Positions 8,821 to 17,220 of a stretch of 43,531 nt of DNA are shown here, piece after piece. This stretch comes from CAYJXA01 sp964404595 (GTDB lineage: Archaea; Nanobdellota; Nanobdellia; Woesearchaeales; GW2011-AR9). Position numbers and translations under genes: made by a program. Location: contig CAYOKQ010000005.1 of the NCBI GenBank assembly GCA_964404595.1, positions 1-43,531 of the forward strand, given 5' to 3'. Numbering within the stretch: the first letter of the stretch is position 1; every line of letters starts with the position of its first letter. The notes below the pieces were generated by a model. That model searched no databases. It saw only the letters and a list, made by a program, of their open reading frames with translations, and was not told where the DNA came from.

Positions 8821-8833
8821 AAATCTTAAAAAG
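8821..8833 (+). promoter_or_regulatory. TATA-box-like promoter of the DPM1-like operon
   Basis: AAATCTTAAAAAG centred about 28 nt before the ATG at 8856. With the minus-strand box at 8792-8800 it makes 8771-8855 a compact divergent promoter. Confidence 0.5.
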
Positions 8834-8855
8834 AAACCCCCCTCACAGAAATAAA

Positions 8856-9596
8856 ATGGCCACATCCTATGATCTTAGCGTCATCACTGTCACCTACAAT
8901 GAACGGGAAAATATCCGCCTATTCATCACCACTGTCAATCGTATCATGAACGTCGCCAAGATCAAAGGCGAAATTATCGTCGTTGATGACAGCTCTCCTG
9001 ACGGCACCTCCGAAGTGGTGCTGGAAATGAAAAAACTGTTTCCCAATACTGTCCTGGTGAAGAGACCGGGGAAAATGGGTATCGGCAGCGCCTATCTGCG
9101 GGGATTTCAGGAAGCGCAGGGAAATATTGCTGCTTTTCTGGATGCGGATTTGAGCCATGCACCGGAAGTGCTGCCGGAATTGTATGAGCTGGCTACTAAA
9201 GGAAACGTCGTGTTCGGTTCGCGATATTTAGGAAATACCACGTTTGAGACTGATTTTGCGCATCGTATGGGAACATACATGCTCAATCGCTGGACGCGCT
9301 TCTGGCTAAGGACTGGCATGAACGATCATACTAACGGCTATGTGGTGGTGCAAAAAGAATTACTCCACAAAATACTTGAATTTGGCCTGCCCAAGCATCT
9401 AAAGCCTTTTGATCACATTCTCTATGGCATTACCATCGCCGCTATTGCCAAAAAATTAGGAATTCCTTGCGTGGAGCGAAAAGCAACCTATAACAAGCGC
9501 AAGCATGGGGAAACAAAAATTCCTTTTCTGTGGGGTTTGAGGGTCGTATTTGGAGATATGGCCTATGTCCTGAAAGTACGGTCAAAATTACGATGA
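8856..9596 (+). CDS. Dolichol-phosphate mannosyltransferase-like GT2 (DPM1-like)
   Basis: A 246-aa GT-A transferase. It has SVITVTYNERENI, VVDDSSPDGT, a GIGSAYLRGF acceptor-side motif, the catalytic D-A-D in FLDADLSH and the C-terminal basic KRKHGETKI. This order and the short length match soluble archaeal Dpm1 proteins, which transfer mannose (or another hexose) from a nucleotide sugar to dolichol phosphate and thereby make the donor for GT-C enzymes. The stop overlaps the next start (ATGA), so it is translationally coupled to a methyltransferase. Confidence 0.9.
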   Translation: MATSYDLSVITVTYNERENIRLFITTVNRIMNVAKIKGEIIVVDDSSPDGTSEVVLEMKKLFPNTVLVKRPGKMGIGSAYLRGFQEAQGNIAAFLDADLSHAPEVLPELYELATKGNVVFGSRYLGNTTFETDFAHRMGTYMLNRWTRFWLRTGMNDHTNGYVVVQKELLHKILEFGLPKHLKPFDHILYGITIAAIAKKLGIPCVERKATYNKRKHGETKIPFLWGLRVVFGDMAYVLKVRSKLR

Positions 9597-10306
9597 CCTC
9601 GGTGCAGGAATATTATAATCAACAATGGGCTTCTGCTGGTGGTGATATGTTTGCATTGGCCTTTAAAGAAGCCATTGCTCATTCTTATTTTTTATTAGGA
9701 AATTTGAAAGGGAAAAGATTATTAGAAATAGGCTGTGGCTCAGGGGAGCAGGCAGGTTATTTCGCATCGCAAGGGGCGCTGGTGACGGTTATAGATATTT
9801 CTGCTCAGAGCCTGAAAGCAGCGCAGGATCTGGCGAGAGAAAAAAGTATTGCAATCACCGCCTTGCAAATGGATGCACAGCAATTACAATTTCCTGATGG
9901 GATTTTTGACCTGGTTTATATCAATTCGACGCTGATGCATGTGAATCAGCAGAAGGTATTGCAGGAATGCTCGAGGGTACTTCGCAAAGAGGGAAAATTA
10001 GTGGTCATCGAGCCGATGAAATATGCGCCCTTCGTTCAATTGTATCGCTTAATTGGCTCTTATCGGAAGATGAAGCCGAAGTATGCTACGTTTAGGATGT
10101 TTAAAGAAGGAAAAAAATATTTCTCTGATTTTGAGCATAAGGAATTTTATCTGTTTTCTTCGTTGCTGCTGCCTTTATTTTATTTTCAAAATACTTTTTT
10201 GCATAAAATTTATAGGGTGGTGGCAAGGATTGATGCTGCACTGATAAAACTATTTCCTTTTTTGAGATATGGGTGCTGGGTGAGTGTGGGAAGATATGGG
10301 AAGTAA
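9593..10306 (+). CDS. Class I SAM-dependent methyltransferase
   Basis: A 237-aa protein. The AdoMet-binding motif I is LLEIGCGSGEQAG, followed by VTVIDIS (acidic residue at the end of strand 2), QMDAQQLQFPDG and FDLVYINSTLMHV, the usual methyltransf_11 order. The frame extends upstream into the GT2 gene, but ATG 9593 gives an ATGA overlap with it and starts at MTSVQEYYNQQW, a typical N-terminus. Given the neighbours, methylation of a sugar or lipid-linked glycan is plausible but not shown. The hydrophobic aromatic stretch near residues 170-200 could touch a membrane. Confidence 0.82.
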   Translation: MTSVQEYYNQQWASAGGDMFALAFKEAIAHSYFLLGNLKGKRLLEIGCGSGEQAGYFASQGALVTVIDISAQSLKAAQDLAREKSIAITALQMDAQQLQFPDGIFDLVYINSTLMHVNQQKVLQECSRVLRKEGKLVVIEPMKYAPFVQLYRLIGSYRKMKPKYATFRMFKEGKKYFSDFEHKEFYLFSSLLLPLFYFQNTFLHKIYRVVARIDAALIKLFPFLRYGCWVSVGRYGK

Positions 10307-10330
10307 CCTAGTGAGTAGAGATAAATAAAC

Positions 10331-10339
10331 CTTTTAAAG
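10331..10339 (+). promoter_or_regulatory. TATA-box-like promoter of the aminotransferase gene
   Basis: CTTTTAAAG about 26 nt before the ATG at 10361; nearly the same sequence as the minus-strand box at 2771-2780. Confidence 0.5.
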
Positions 10340-10360
10340 GGAAAGCATTTCCAACTGTAA

Positions 10361-11506
10361 ATGGCATTCAAATACTATCTTAACGAACCTGATATCGGAT
10401 CCAAAGAAACAGAGTATGTCACTAAAGTACTCGAGCAAGGATGGCTTTCAGGCGGCGGTGAATTCACCAAAAAATTTGAAGATACTTTCGCTCAATTTAT
10501 CGGGGTCAAGCATGCTTTAGCAGTCCAATCCGGCACCGCTGCCTTGCATACGGCAATGCTGGCGATGGGGGTTAAGCCGGGTGACAAAGTAGTTGTTCCT
10601 AATTATACCTGCGGGGCTTGTGTAACCTCGATTTTGCAAACTGGCGCTGAGCCGGTGATCATCGATATTGATCCAAAAACATTTGGGGTGGACACCCAGA
10701 TACTGGAAGAGGTTCTGTCCACCCAAAAAGTCAAAGTGGTGATGGTGGTCCATGTCTATGGGTTTCCGGTACGCGATTTTGACAAAATTATTGAATTGTG
10801 CAAGAAATATGGTGTGCTCCTGCTTGAAGATGCCAGCGAGGCGCATGGTGCAACCTATAAAGGAAGAAAAATTGGGTCCTTTGGTGATATGGCAGTCTTT
10901 TCCGTGCGCAGCGAAAAGATGATCGGTGTAGGCGAAGGGGGATTGGTACTTAGTAATAATCTTCAGCTTATGGAAAGAGCTAATTTCTATGCCTCACGAG
11001 CCGCTCCTCCTCGCAGCAATAAAGATCCTTGGTGGCATAAATATATTTACACTGACGTAGGAATGAATTACAAATTACCTCATATTTTAGGTGCAATAGG
11101 ATTGGCCCAAATTGAAAAATTTCCGTCGATCCTCGCCAAGAAAAAGTTTGTTGCGCAGACTTATCGGCAATTGTTTCAAGGTACTGCCGGAGTTAGTTTG
11201 CAGGAAATTGCGCCTGACACTGAACCTTGTTTCTGGCTTAATTGCATTAGGATTGATAAACCAGAGGAAGTAATGCATAAAATCGGAGATGATCTGATTG
11301 CACAAGGTATTGAAATTCGCCCGGCGTTTTGGCCCTTATCTGATCTGCCGGCATTTCGGAAATATTCCTATGGCTGGCATGGGCAGGCCATGAAACTGCT
11401 TCGCGAACTGATCGTCCTGCCATCGTCGGTGAAATTGGCGGAAAATAATGGGCAGGGCGTGAAAGAGATCGTGGACATAGTGAAGAAGACCATAGAGAAA
11501 TATTGA
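10361..11506 (+). CDS. DegT/DnrJ/EryC1/StrS-family PLP-dependent sugar aminotransferase
   Basis: A 381-aa fold-type I aminotransferase of normal family length. Visible signatures are LSGGGEFTKKFE near residue 30, VQSGTAALHTAM at 55-66, the PLP-ring-stacking acid D157 in EDASEAHGA, and the Schiff-base lysine K186 in FSVRSEKMIGVGEGG. These enzymes aminate nucleotide keto-sugars, such as GDP-4-keto-6-deoxymannose to GDP-perosamine. The GDP-mannose 4,6-dehydratase gene about 1 kb downstream makes exactly such a keto substrate, so a perosamine-type 4-amino-sugar pathway is a reasonable inference. The formyltransferase at 246-944 could then formylate that amine. Confidence 0.92.
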   Translation: MAFKYYLNEPDIGSKETEYVTKVLEQGWLSGGGEFTKKFEDTFAQFIGVKHALAVQSGTAALHTAMLAMGVKPGDKVVVPNYTCGACVTSILQTGAEPVIIDIDPKTFGVDTQILEEVLSTQKVKVVMVVHVYGFPVRDFDKIIELCKKYGVLLLEDASEAHGATYKGRKIGSFGDMAVFSVRSEKMIGVGEGGLVLSNNLQLMERANFYASRAAPPRSNKDPWWHKYIYTDVGMNYKLPHILGAIGLAQIEKFPSILAKKKFVAQTYRQLFQGTAGVSLQEIAPDTEPCFWLNCIRIDKPEEVMHKIGDDLIAQGIEIRPAFWPLSDLPAFRKYSYGWHGQAMKLLRELIVLPSSVKLAENNGQGVKEIVDIVKKTIEKY

Positions 11507-11511
11507 AATAG

Positions 11512-12264
11512 ATGTATCGAATGCTGAAACAGAAATGTAAAACAATGGTAACCTATCAATGTCCAACATGCAAAACTCCCTGTAAAGAACAGGCAGGAGC
11601 ATTACGATGCAAAAAGCATACCTACCCTATCACAAATTCCATCATTCAGTTCGTGCAGGATGAAAATACGCAAACCTGGGATCATTATTGGAAGCGAATT
11701 CCTGTCTATGATGATGTTTTGGATATCCTACGTAAAATTATGAATGTGCAGCTTCGTCGCTATCTGGAAAAGAAGATCGCGCCAATGTCAACCACCCTTG
11801 AGCCAGGAGGCGGTTCTGCGTATGTCTCGGCGATGCTGGCAGACAAAGGGCATCATGCTTATGCAATGGATTATGCATCTGCTCCATTAAGGATTGCGCA
11901 GCAGTTAAAAAGTAAAGCTATTCTGGTGCAAGGAGATTTATTTAACATACCTTTTGCCAACGAATCTTTTGATCTTACTTTTAATAACAGCACCATGGAA
12001 CATTTCAAAAATCCTCTCGATGGCATGAAGGAAATGGCCAGAGTAACCAAGAAAGGGGGCTCTGTATTTGTGGGAGTGCCTTTTACCTATGGGCCGCTTT
12101 CTGCCTATAAACTTAAAAAAAGTAGTTTTAAAGATGCTTGGGATGGAACGACATATGACCGCAAAGAATTGAAGAAGTTATTTGCCGATGCGGGATTGGA
12201 AGTTGTGCATAGCCGAACCTTTTTCTTTCGATGTTTTATCGGGGTGCTGGGAAGAAAAATTTGA
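11512..12264 (+). CDS. SAM-dependent methyltransferase with N-terminal zinc-ribbon-like segment
   Basis: Up to 250 aa. The N-terminus has CPTCKTPC followed by CKKH, a Trm112/UPF0434-like metal-binding knuckle, then a methyltransf_11 domain with TLEPGGGSAYVSAML (motif I), AYAMDYASAP, LVQGDLFNIPFANESFDL and STMEHFKNP. This plan (zinc knuckle then methyltransferase) is common among archaeal sugar and lipid methyltransferases near surface-glycan genes. It starts 6 nt after the aminotransferase stop; ATG codons at 11512, 11521 and 11545 are all possible. Substrate unknown. Confidence 0.8.
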   Translation: MYRMLKQKCKTMVTYQCPTCKTPCKEQAGALRCKKHTYPITNSIIQFVQDENTQTWDHYWKRIPVYDDVLDILRKIMNVQLRRYLEKKIAPMSTTLEPGGGSAYVSAMLADKGHHAYAMDYASAPLRIAQQLKSKAILVQGDLFNIPFANESFDLTFNNSTMEHFKNPLDGMKEMARVTKKGGSVFVGVPFTYGPLSAYKLKKSSFKDAWDGTTYDRKELKKLFADAGLEVVHSRTFFFRCFIGVLGRKI

Positions 12265-12333
12265 GTTTCAGAAGCTTTATAAGAGGTTCTGGTGCTGTAA
12301 ATTGTCAACGGGGGCATAGATGTTTGAGGTTAC

Positions 12334-13455
12334 ATGAAAAGAGCTCTCATCACAGGTATCACCGGCCAAGACGCATAAGGCGCGGCAGACGGTCCCTACC
12401 TGGCAAAACTATTACTGGACAAAGGCTATAAAGTCTATGGCACCTACAGACGTACGTCTACCCCTAACTTCTGGCGCTTGCAGCAGTTGGGTATTATCAG
12501 CCGCATTACACTTATTCCTGCGGACTTGGCAGACATGGCTTCTTTATTAGAAGCGGTCACTCAATCCGACCCTCATGAAATCTATAATCTGGCCGCGCAA
12601 AGTTTTGTAGGCAGCTCGTTTGACCAGCCACTGCTCACGACGGAGATCGATGGCAGCGGGGCCACCAAATTTCTTGAGATTATCCGCCACCTTAAAAAAA
12701 ACATTAAATTTTATCAAGCATCCACCAGTGAATTATATGGGGCGGTGCGTAAGTCGCCGCAGGACGAAAATACCCCTTTTATGCCCAATTCACCGTATGC
12801 GGCTGCGAAATTATATTCTTTTCATATGACCAAGATTTACCGCAAAGCGTATGGGATATTTGCGTGCAACGGCATCCTTTTCAATCACGAAAGTCCGCTT
12901 CGGGGCCTGGAGTTTGTGACCAGGAAGATCACCAATTCTGTTGCTAAAATAAAATTAGGGCTGCAGTCGGAGCTGCGCCTGGGAAATTTAGAAACGCGCC
13001 GGGACTGGGGATTTGCACCAGAATATGTGCAGGCGATGTGGCTGATGATGCAACAGGACAAGGCTGATGATTATGTTATTGCCACAGGCGAGACCCACAG
13101 CGTGGAAGAATTTGTCATTGAAGCATTTTCATCAGTGGGATTAAATTGGCGAGAGTTTGTCAAGGCCGATTCGCGGTTGCTGCGCCCTTTGGATGTAAGC
13201 CATTTGTGCGGTGATGCGAAAAAAGCTGAAATAGTGATGGGATGGAAATCAAAAATTACATTTAAGAAATTAGTAAATGTCATGGTGCAGGCAGATTTGG
13301 AGCGCTGGCAGAAATATCTTAAAGGAGAATTTTTCCCTTGGGATGCGCCCAACTATTCGAGCGAATTAGATGTGATTAGCCGGACTGTTTCGCGAGAAGG
13401 TAGAAAACCAATCCTACAGACAGTAAAGCTATTGCCACATCGATCCAAAGGATGA
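12334..13455 (+). pseudogene. gmd: GDP-mannose 4,6-dehydratase with an in-frame stop codon near its start
   Basis: The reading frame from ATG 12334 encodes MKRALITGITGQDA, a TAA stop at 12376-12378, then GAADGPYLAKLLLDKGYKVY and on without a break to 13455. Normal Gmd proteins continue from TGITGQD straight to G-x-Y-L, so an 18-nt in-frame insertion (about 12374-12391) both adds the stop and removes the third glycine of the NADP-binding GxxGxxG. The rest is a good extended SDR: QASTSELYG, the YxxxK pair in SPYAAAKLY, LFNHESPLRG and RRDWGFAPEYV. The enzyme would make GDP-4-keto-6-deoxymannose. Restart at TTG 12478 would lose the nucleotide-binding loop. The last 80 nt overlap the convergent gene's 3' end. 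A local assembly or consensus error cannot be excluded. Confidence 0.8.
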
Positions 13456-15112
13456 GAAAGCCCAAACTATTGAGAGTCTTTTTAAAAAAAGTATCGGTAT
13501 TATAATTATCGACGGCATTCTCGGTATATTTCCAACCTACCGGAGTGTACCAGAAAGAATGGGTACGGTCGATGACTTCATAAATGGCGGAAGATGCAGT
13601 AAATGTCCCTTTATAGATAATAAACGTGTCAATAGCGTTAACTTCGGCAATTTTTGCAGTTTGTGTTTTAATAAGGGTACTCAGCTGCTCACTAAAATTA
13701 TATATTCGCTGATAGTCCTCTGGCTTCCAGCCGCAATATGTGCCGTGGGCACATTCAACATAATAGAAAGGAATGTTCTGTGCGGGGCCTGGAAGCTGCT
13801 CTTGTGTTTGCAGCAATTGGGGGAAATAAGTTCCTTCCAAGTAATGCCCTTCATTGAAGGCCCAGGCAAATATCCCGCGGTAGATGCGGGGATCGAGGAC
13901 CACAATAGCGTCATCAGGAATATTGTCCGTTGAATATTCATTGAGGGCAATAGCAATGGACCGCTCGCGCAAAGGGGTGAGGTTCTTTAGGACAAAAAAA
14001 GTGCTCAGGAAGGCGGCAATGGCGAGTATAAGTAATACCTGTTTAAATGTAAATCTGCGTTGCAGCGCTTCCTGAAGGCGCACAGCAGCGTGACCGGCAA
14101 AAACACTTAGAATAATGGCGATCCATACATAATGCGTAGGGCTGCTCATTTTTCCGCCTAAATACAGCAATAAGAATAAAGCGCTCAGGACAAGCAGCGA
14201 GGAAAAATATTTCTCTTTTTTATATGCCAGCGCCATGCCTGCTATTCCCAACAAAAGAATAAGGATATCATAGCGCACCATATTGGAAAAAATAATGTTC
14301 ATAATGTTCAAAAAGCGGCCAAAAGCCCACGACTCGGCTTCCTGACCTTGGTAAAGGTCATTATTTCCCACTCCGGCTAGGACAGAAAAGTAATAATCGG
14401 TGATCCCTTTTTCCTGATACAGTAAATAATTATAAACCAAAACTGGCGAAACGACGATGAAAGCTATAATGATGCACAGAATAATGGTGGTAAGCCATTG
14501 GCGGTTAAGATGCATTTTATTTTCTTTTTTATATATCAGGCCAAGGTGATGGCTGTATCCGTATATTAAAAAAATAATAGTGTATGCTGGCACAAACAAT
14601 AACACGATCGGTTTGATGAGAACCGCCAAAGCTAGAAACACTGTTGCCGCATACAGATAACGCGAATCATTTTTAAGTGCAACGATAACAAAATATATAC
14701 TCAGTAAACAAAAGAAAAAAGCCGTCATGTCCATCTCCTGATTAAAGCGAAGGGCATAGCCGGATAAGGCGTATAAGAACGACGACCATAACGCAGTTTT
14801 TTTATCAGAAAATATTTCCAGAGTGATGAGAAAAACAAGGATGGCGGCGAGAGCACCAAATACAATGGAAGGCAACCTACTGCTCATCAGGGTCATGCCA
14901 CCCATTATTTTGTATCCGATATCGGTGAGGTAGAAATAGAGCGGTGCTTGTTCTATCGTAGAGAGTCGATGAGCTTCTATAATATTGAGCGGAATCACGG
15001 AATAGATCATTTCATCGGTGCCGATGTCAACATGGTATGCAGAGTAGAGACGGACGCTGAAAGCGAGAAGGACGATGAGTAAAAGATAAAGAAATGTTTT
15101 AGTGATTTTCAT
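13376..15112 (-). CDS. GT-C membrane glycosyltransferase (ArnT/PMT-like)
   Basis: A 578-aa polytopic protein with an N-terminal TM helix, then the loop-1 acidic pair in IGTDEMIYS, EQAPLYFYLTDIGYKI and SSRLPSIVFGALAAILVF, the standard PMT_2/GT39 signature. About eleven hydrophobic segments are followed by an extracytoplasmic C-terminal domain with cysteines (ECAHGTYCGW) and a last TM helix near residues 550-575. It should use a polyprenyl-phosphate sugar as donor and act on the outer face. Its own promoter lies at 15134-15145. Its 3' end overlaps the dehydratase gene by 80 nt. Confidence 0.83.
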   Translation of the reverse strand: MKITKTFLYLLLIVLLAFSVRLYSAYHVDIGTDEMIYSVIPLNIIEAHRLSTIEQAPLYFYLTDIGYKIMGGMTLMSSRLPSIVFGALAAILVFLITLEIFSDKKTALWSSFLYALSGYALRFNQEMDMTAFFFCLLSIYFVIVALKNDSRYLYAATVFLALAVLIKPIVLLFVPAYTIIFLIYGYSHHLGLIYKKENKMHLNRQWLTTIILCIIIAFIVVSPVLVYNYLLYQEKGITDYYFSVLAGVGNNDLYQGQEAESWAFGRFLNIMNIIFSNMVRYDILILLLGIAGMALAYKKEKYFSSLLVLSALFLLLYLGGKMSSPTHYVWIAIILSVFAGHAAVRLQEALQRRFTFKQVLLILAIAAFLSTFFVLKNLTPLRERSIAIALNEYSTDNIPDDAIVVLDPRIYRGIFAWAFNEGHYLEGTYFPQLLQTQEQLPGPAQNIPFYYVECAHGTYCGWKPEDYQRIYNFSEQLSTLIKTQTAKIAEVNAIDTFIIYKGTFTASSAIYEVIDRTHSFWYTPVGWKYTENAVDNYNTDTFFKKTLNSLGFLILWIDVAIALLSVGLVFYLLAKQSG

Positions 15113-15133
15113 TATTTTATATTCAATAAAGAA

Positions 15134-15145
15134 GGTATTTTTAAG
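15134..15145 (-). promoter_or_regulatory. TATA-box-like promoter of the 578-aa GT-C gene
   Basis: CTTAAAAATACC on the minus strand, about 27 nt upstream of the start at 15112. It diverges from the box at 15179-15189. Confidence 0.5.
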
Positions 15146-15178
15146 TCTTTTGGGGCATTAAGATCAGACTTTCGATAT

Positions 15179-15189
15179 CCTTTTATATC
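15179..15189 (+). promoter_or_regulatory. TATA-box-like promoter of the 652-aa membrane protein gene
   Basis: CCTTTTATATC about 26 nt before the ATG at 15210. Confidence 0.5.
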
Positions 15190-15209
15190 TCTTGCCGTTT
15201 TAATGTACT

Positions 15210-17168
15210 ATGATTAGTTATCTCACTATTATACTCTTTTTTGTCTATTTTCTAGGGCTTGGCTTCACTGCTCTTTATTTTCTCCCCAAACCAGATTCGC
15301 GTGCAGAACGCTTCTGCGTATATATAATGATGGGGCTGGGCGTCTTTCCTATTCTGGCGGTCCTTCTTAATTTTCTGCATATCACCTTAGATTGGAAAAT
15401 TTTTTTGGGACTCAGTTTGATTTTTCCCACATATGTATTATTTCGGAAAATTCAGAAAAAAGAGCTGAAAGTACCGCCCATCAAGCTTAAACTCACCAAA
15501 TCCTCCCTTTTTCTTCTGGCCGTGCTGCTTATTTTTGCCGTCACTCTCTTTATGTATACCAAAGGTGCATTGAGCTATCCCTATTTAGAAGATGAGGATC
15601 CATGGGGGCACGCCGTGGGAATAAAATATGTTGCATTGGAAAAAACTGCCTATGACCCTCCCACGAGTATTGTCGATGGCGAGATTGACCAGCAGCTGTC
15701 GTACATAGACCCATATCCGCCTGCATATGACATTCTGCTGGGTGTGCTGCATCAAACCTCTGCTGATGTACAATGGACGATGAAATTTTTCAATGCGCTT
15801 ATCATTTCCCTGGGAATCTTATTTTTCTATCTGTTTGCGAAGGATTTCTTTGTCTCAAAGGGAAGAGCTTTGCTGGCCACTTTTTTCCTGGCAGCAGTAC
15901 CTTCCTATCTTAGCCACTTCATCTGGGCTCATAGTTTAGTGATCACACTTTTGTTCCCAGCATTGTACGCTTTTATGAAGATTCGTGTGGATACACGCTG
16001 GTGGTATGTGGCGGCAATCATAGTTGCGAGCATCTGGGTCACGCAAAATATTGAGCAGCCGATCAAATTGACTATGATGCTGCTCATTTTTGTGGTTGTT
16101 TTATCCATTACAAAAAGAAAATGGGTGTGGCAGGAATGGGCGGCAATCGGGGGCGGAATGCTGATGTCACTGCTATGGTGGGGAGTGATGATTCAAAAGT
16201 ATACTTTCTCTGGATTTCTGCGCTACTTTGCCGGCGATATCGCTGGCGAAGCAGATATCGCAATTACCTCTTCGATTTCCCAGACCGGATTGTTAACCAA
16301 GCTGTTTGGATTTTGGCAGAAATTGACATCACCAGGCGGTTCGGGGTCTAGGGCCTATACTGCCGGGGATTTTTTTCATGCCACCAGCGAAAATGCGATA
16401 AATGGCCCTATCGGATTGGGTGTGGTGATTACATTACTTACTTTGTGTGCGTTAGCATATGTACTGTGGAAATATAAATCATCAATTATACATGAAAAAA
16501 ATGCGTATAAAGCAGTCATTATATTTTGGCTGATCTATGCGTTCTGGGCGGTGAATGGCAGAACTTTTCTTGTTTCTATCGCCCGCGGGCCATTTCGGGC
16601 GTGGATGCTGCTCGCAATTCCAGTGGCTTTGATCAGTGCTGATTTCTTATTTGAAGTAAAAGATAAGATACGCAATCGAGTAATCTCTTTCGCCGTCATT
16701 GCAGTAGTGGTTATCGCTGTTTTTTTTACGTCATTTGTTCCTAAATATGAATTTAACACGATGCCTTGGCCAACGTCTGGTTCATTTATAAACCAACAAG
16801 AACCGTGGGAATATGGTGCATGGTTTGAGACACTGCCGCTGGGAACTAAAGTGTTTTTGTATTCACCGCGGGATAAGCTTACGATAGGATATAATGCGTT
16901 TAGCTGTGCTTGGTGTGCGGAAGTGGTGAACTTCAGGAAAGATATTTTGCACCAGGATGGGCGTGAATTACATTCTTTTTTGAAACTGAATGGGTATGAA
17001 TATTTATTGATCAACGGTAATATGGATTCTAAATATTTTCGCGGCCAGTTTGGAGAAAATGAGACCGCTTCTTTATTGCCACGACGATATGAAGAGATAC
17101 AAACGTCTGGCTTATTTACGCCCGAATATTACAAGGAAGGGATGTTTTTAGTGATGAAAGTGAAATAG
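15210..17168 (+). CDS. Large polytopic GT-C-like membrane protein (possible STT3/AglB- or PMT-like transferase)
   Basis: A 652-aa protein with about thirteen TM segments and an extracytoplasmic C-terminal domain of about 120 aa. After the third TM helix it has YLEDEDPWGHAVGIKY and later YIDPYPPAYDILLG. An acidic D-x-D in the first large loop and a D-P-Y motif are the layout of GT-C enzymes, including oligosaccharyltransferase STT3/AglB. I cannot find the WWDxG motif of STT3: the C-terminal part instead has EPWEYGAWFE, where W-E-Y-G sits in a similar place. It is therefore a candidate for glycan transfer to protein, or simply another PMT-like enzyme. It lies directly upstream of sequon-rich secreted proteins. 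Confidence 0.7.
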   Translation: MISYLTIILFFVYFLGLGFTALYFLPKPDSRAERFCVYIMMGLGVFPILAVLLNFLHITLDWKIFLGLSLIFPTYVLFRKIQKKELKVPPIKLKLTKSSLFLLAVLLIFAVTLFMYTKGALSYPYLEDEDPWGHAVGIKYVALEKTAYDPPTSIVDGEIDQQLSYIDPYPPAYDILLGVLHQTSADVQWTMKFFNALIISLGILFFYLFAKDFFVSKGRALLATFFLAAVPSYLSHFIWAHSLVITLLFPALYAFMKIRVDTRWWYVAAIIVASIWVTQNIEQPIKLTMMLLIFVVVLSITKRKWVWQEWAAIGGGMLMSLLWWGVMIQKYTFSGFLRYFAGDIAGEADIAITSSISQTGLLTKLFGFWQKLTSPGGSGSRAYTAGDFFHATSENAINGPIGLGVVITLLTLCALAYVLWKYKSSIIHEKNAYKAVIIFWLIYAFWAVNGRTFLVSIARGPFRAWMLLAIPVALISADFLFEVKDKIRNRVISFAVIAVVVIAVFFTSFVPKYEFNTMPWPTSGSFINQQEPWEYGAWFETLPLGTKVFLYSPRDKLTIGYNAFSCAWCAEVVNFRKDILHQDGRELHSFLKLNGYEYLLINGNMDSKYFRGQFGENETASLLPRRYEEIQTSGLFTPEYYKEGMFLVMKVK

Positions 17169-17190
17169 TAATTTTTTGGTAGTGCCAAAT

Positions 17191-17200
17191 ATTTATATAA
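17191..17200 (+). promoter_or_regulatory. TATA-box-like promoter of the secreted-protein/Rhs operon
   Basis: ATTTATATAA centred about 26 nt before the ATG at 17221. It is the only clear promoter I see before the run of coupled genes 17221-19424-23642. Confidence 0.55.
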
Positions 17201-17220
17201 TCTAATCATATTCTCACACT

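Noticed and set aside
12376..12378. Recoding of TAA (unusual amino acid or read-through) in gmd
   Set aside because: Known archaeal recoding uses TAG (pyrrolysine) or TGA (selenocysteine), and the stop lies within an 18-nt insertion that itself damages the binding loop.
16535..17014. 159-aa minus-strand open frame
   Set aside because: Antisense to the conserved C-terminal part of the 652-aa membrane protein and without any start signal.
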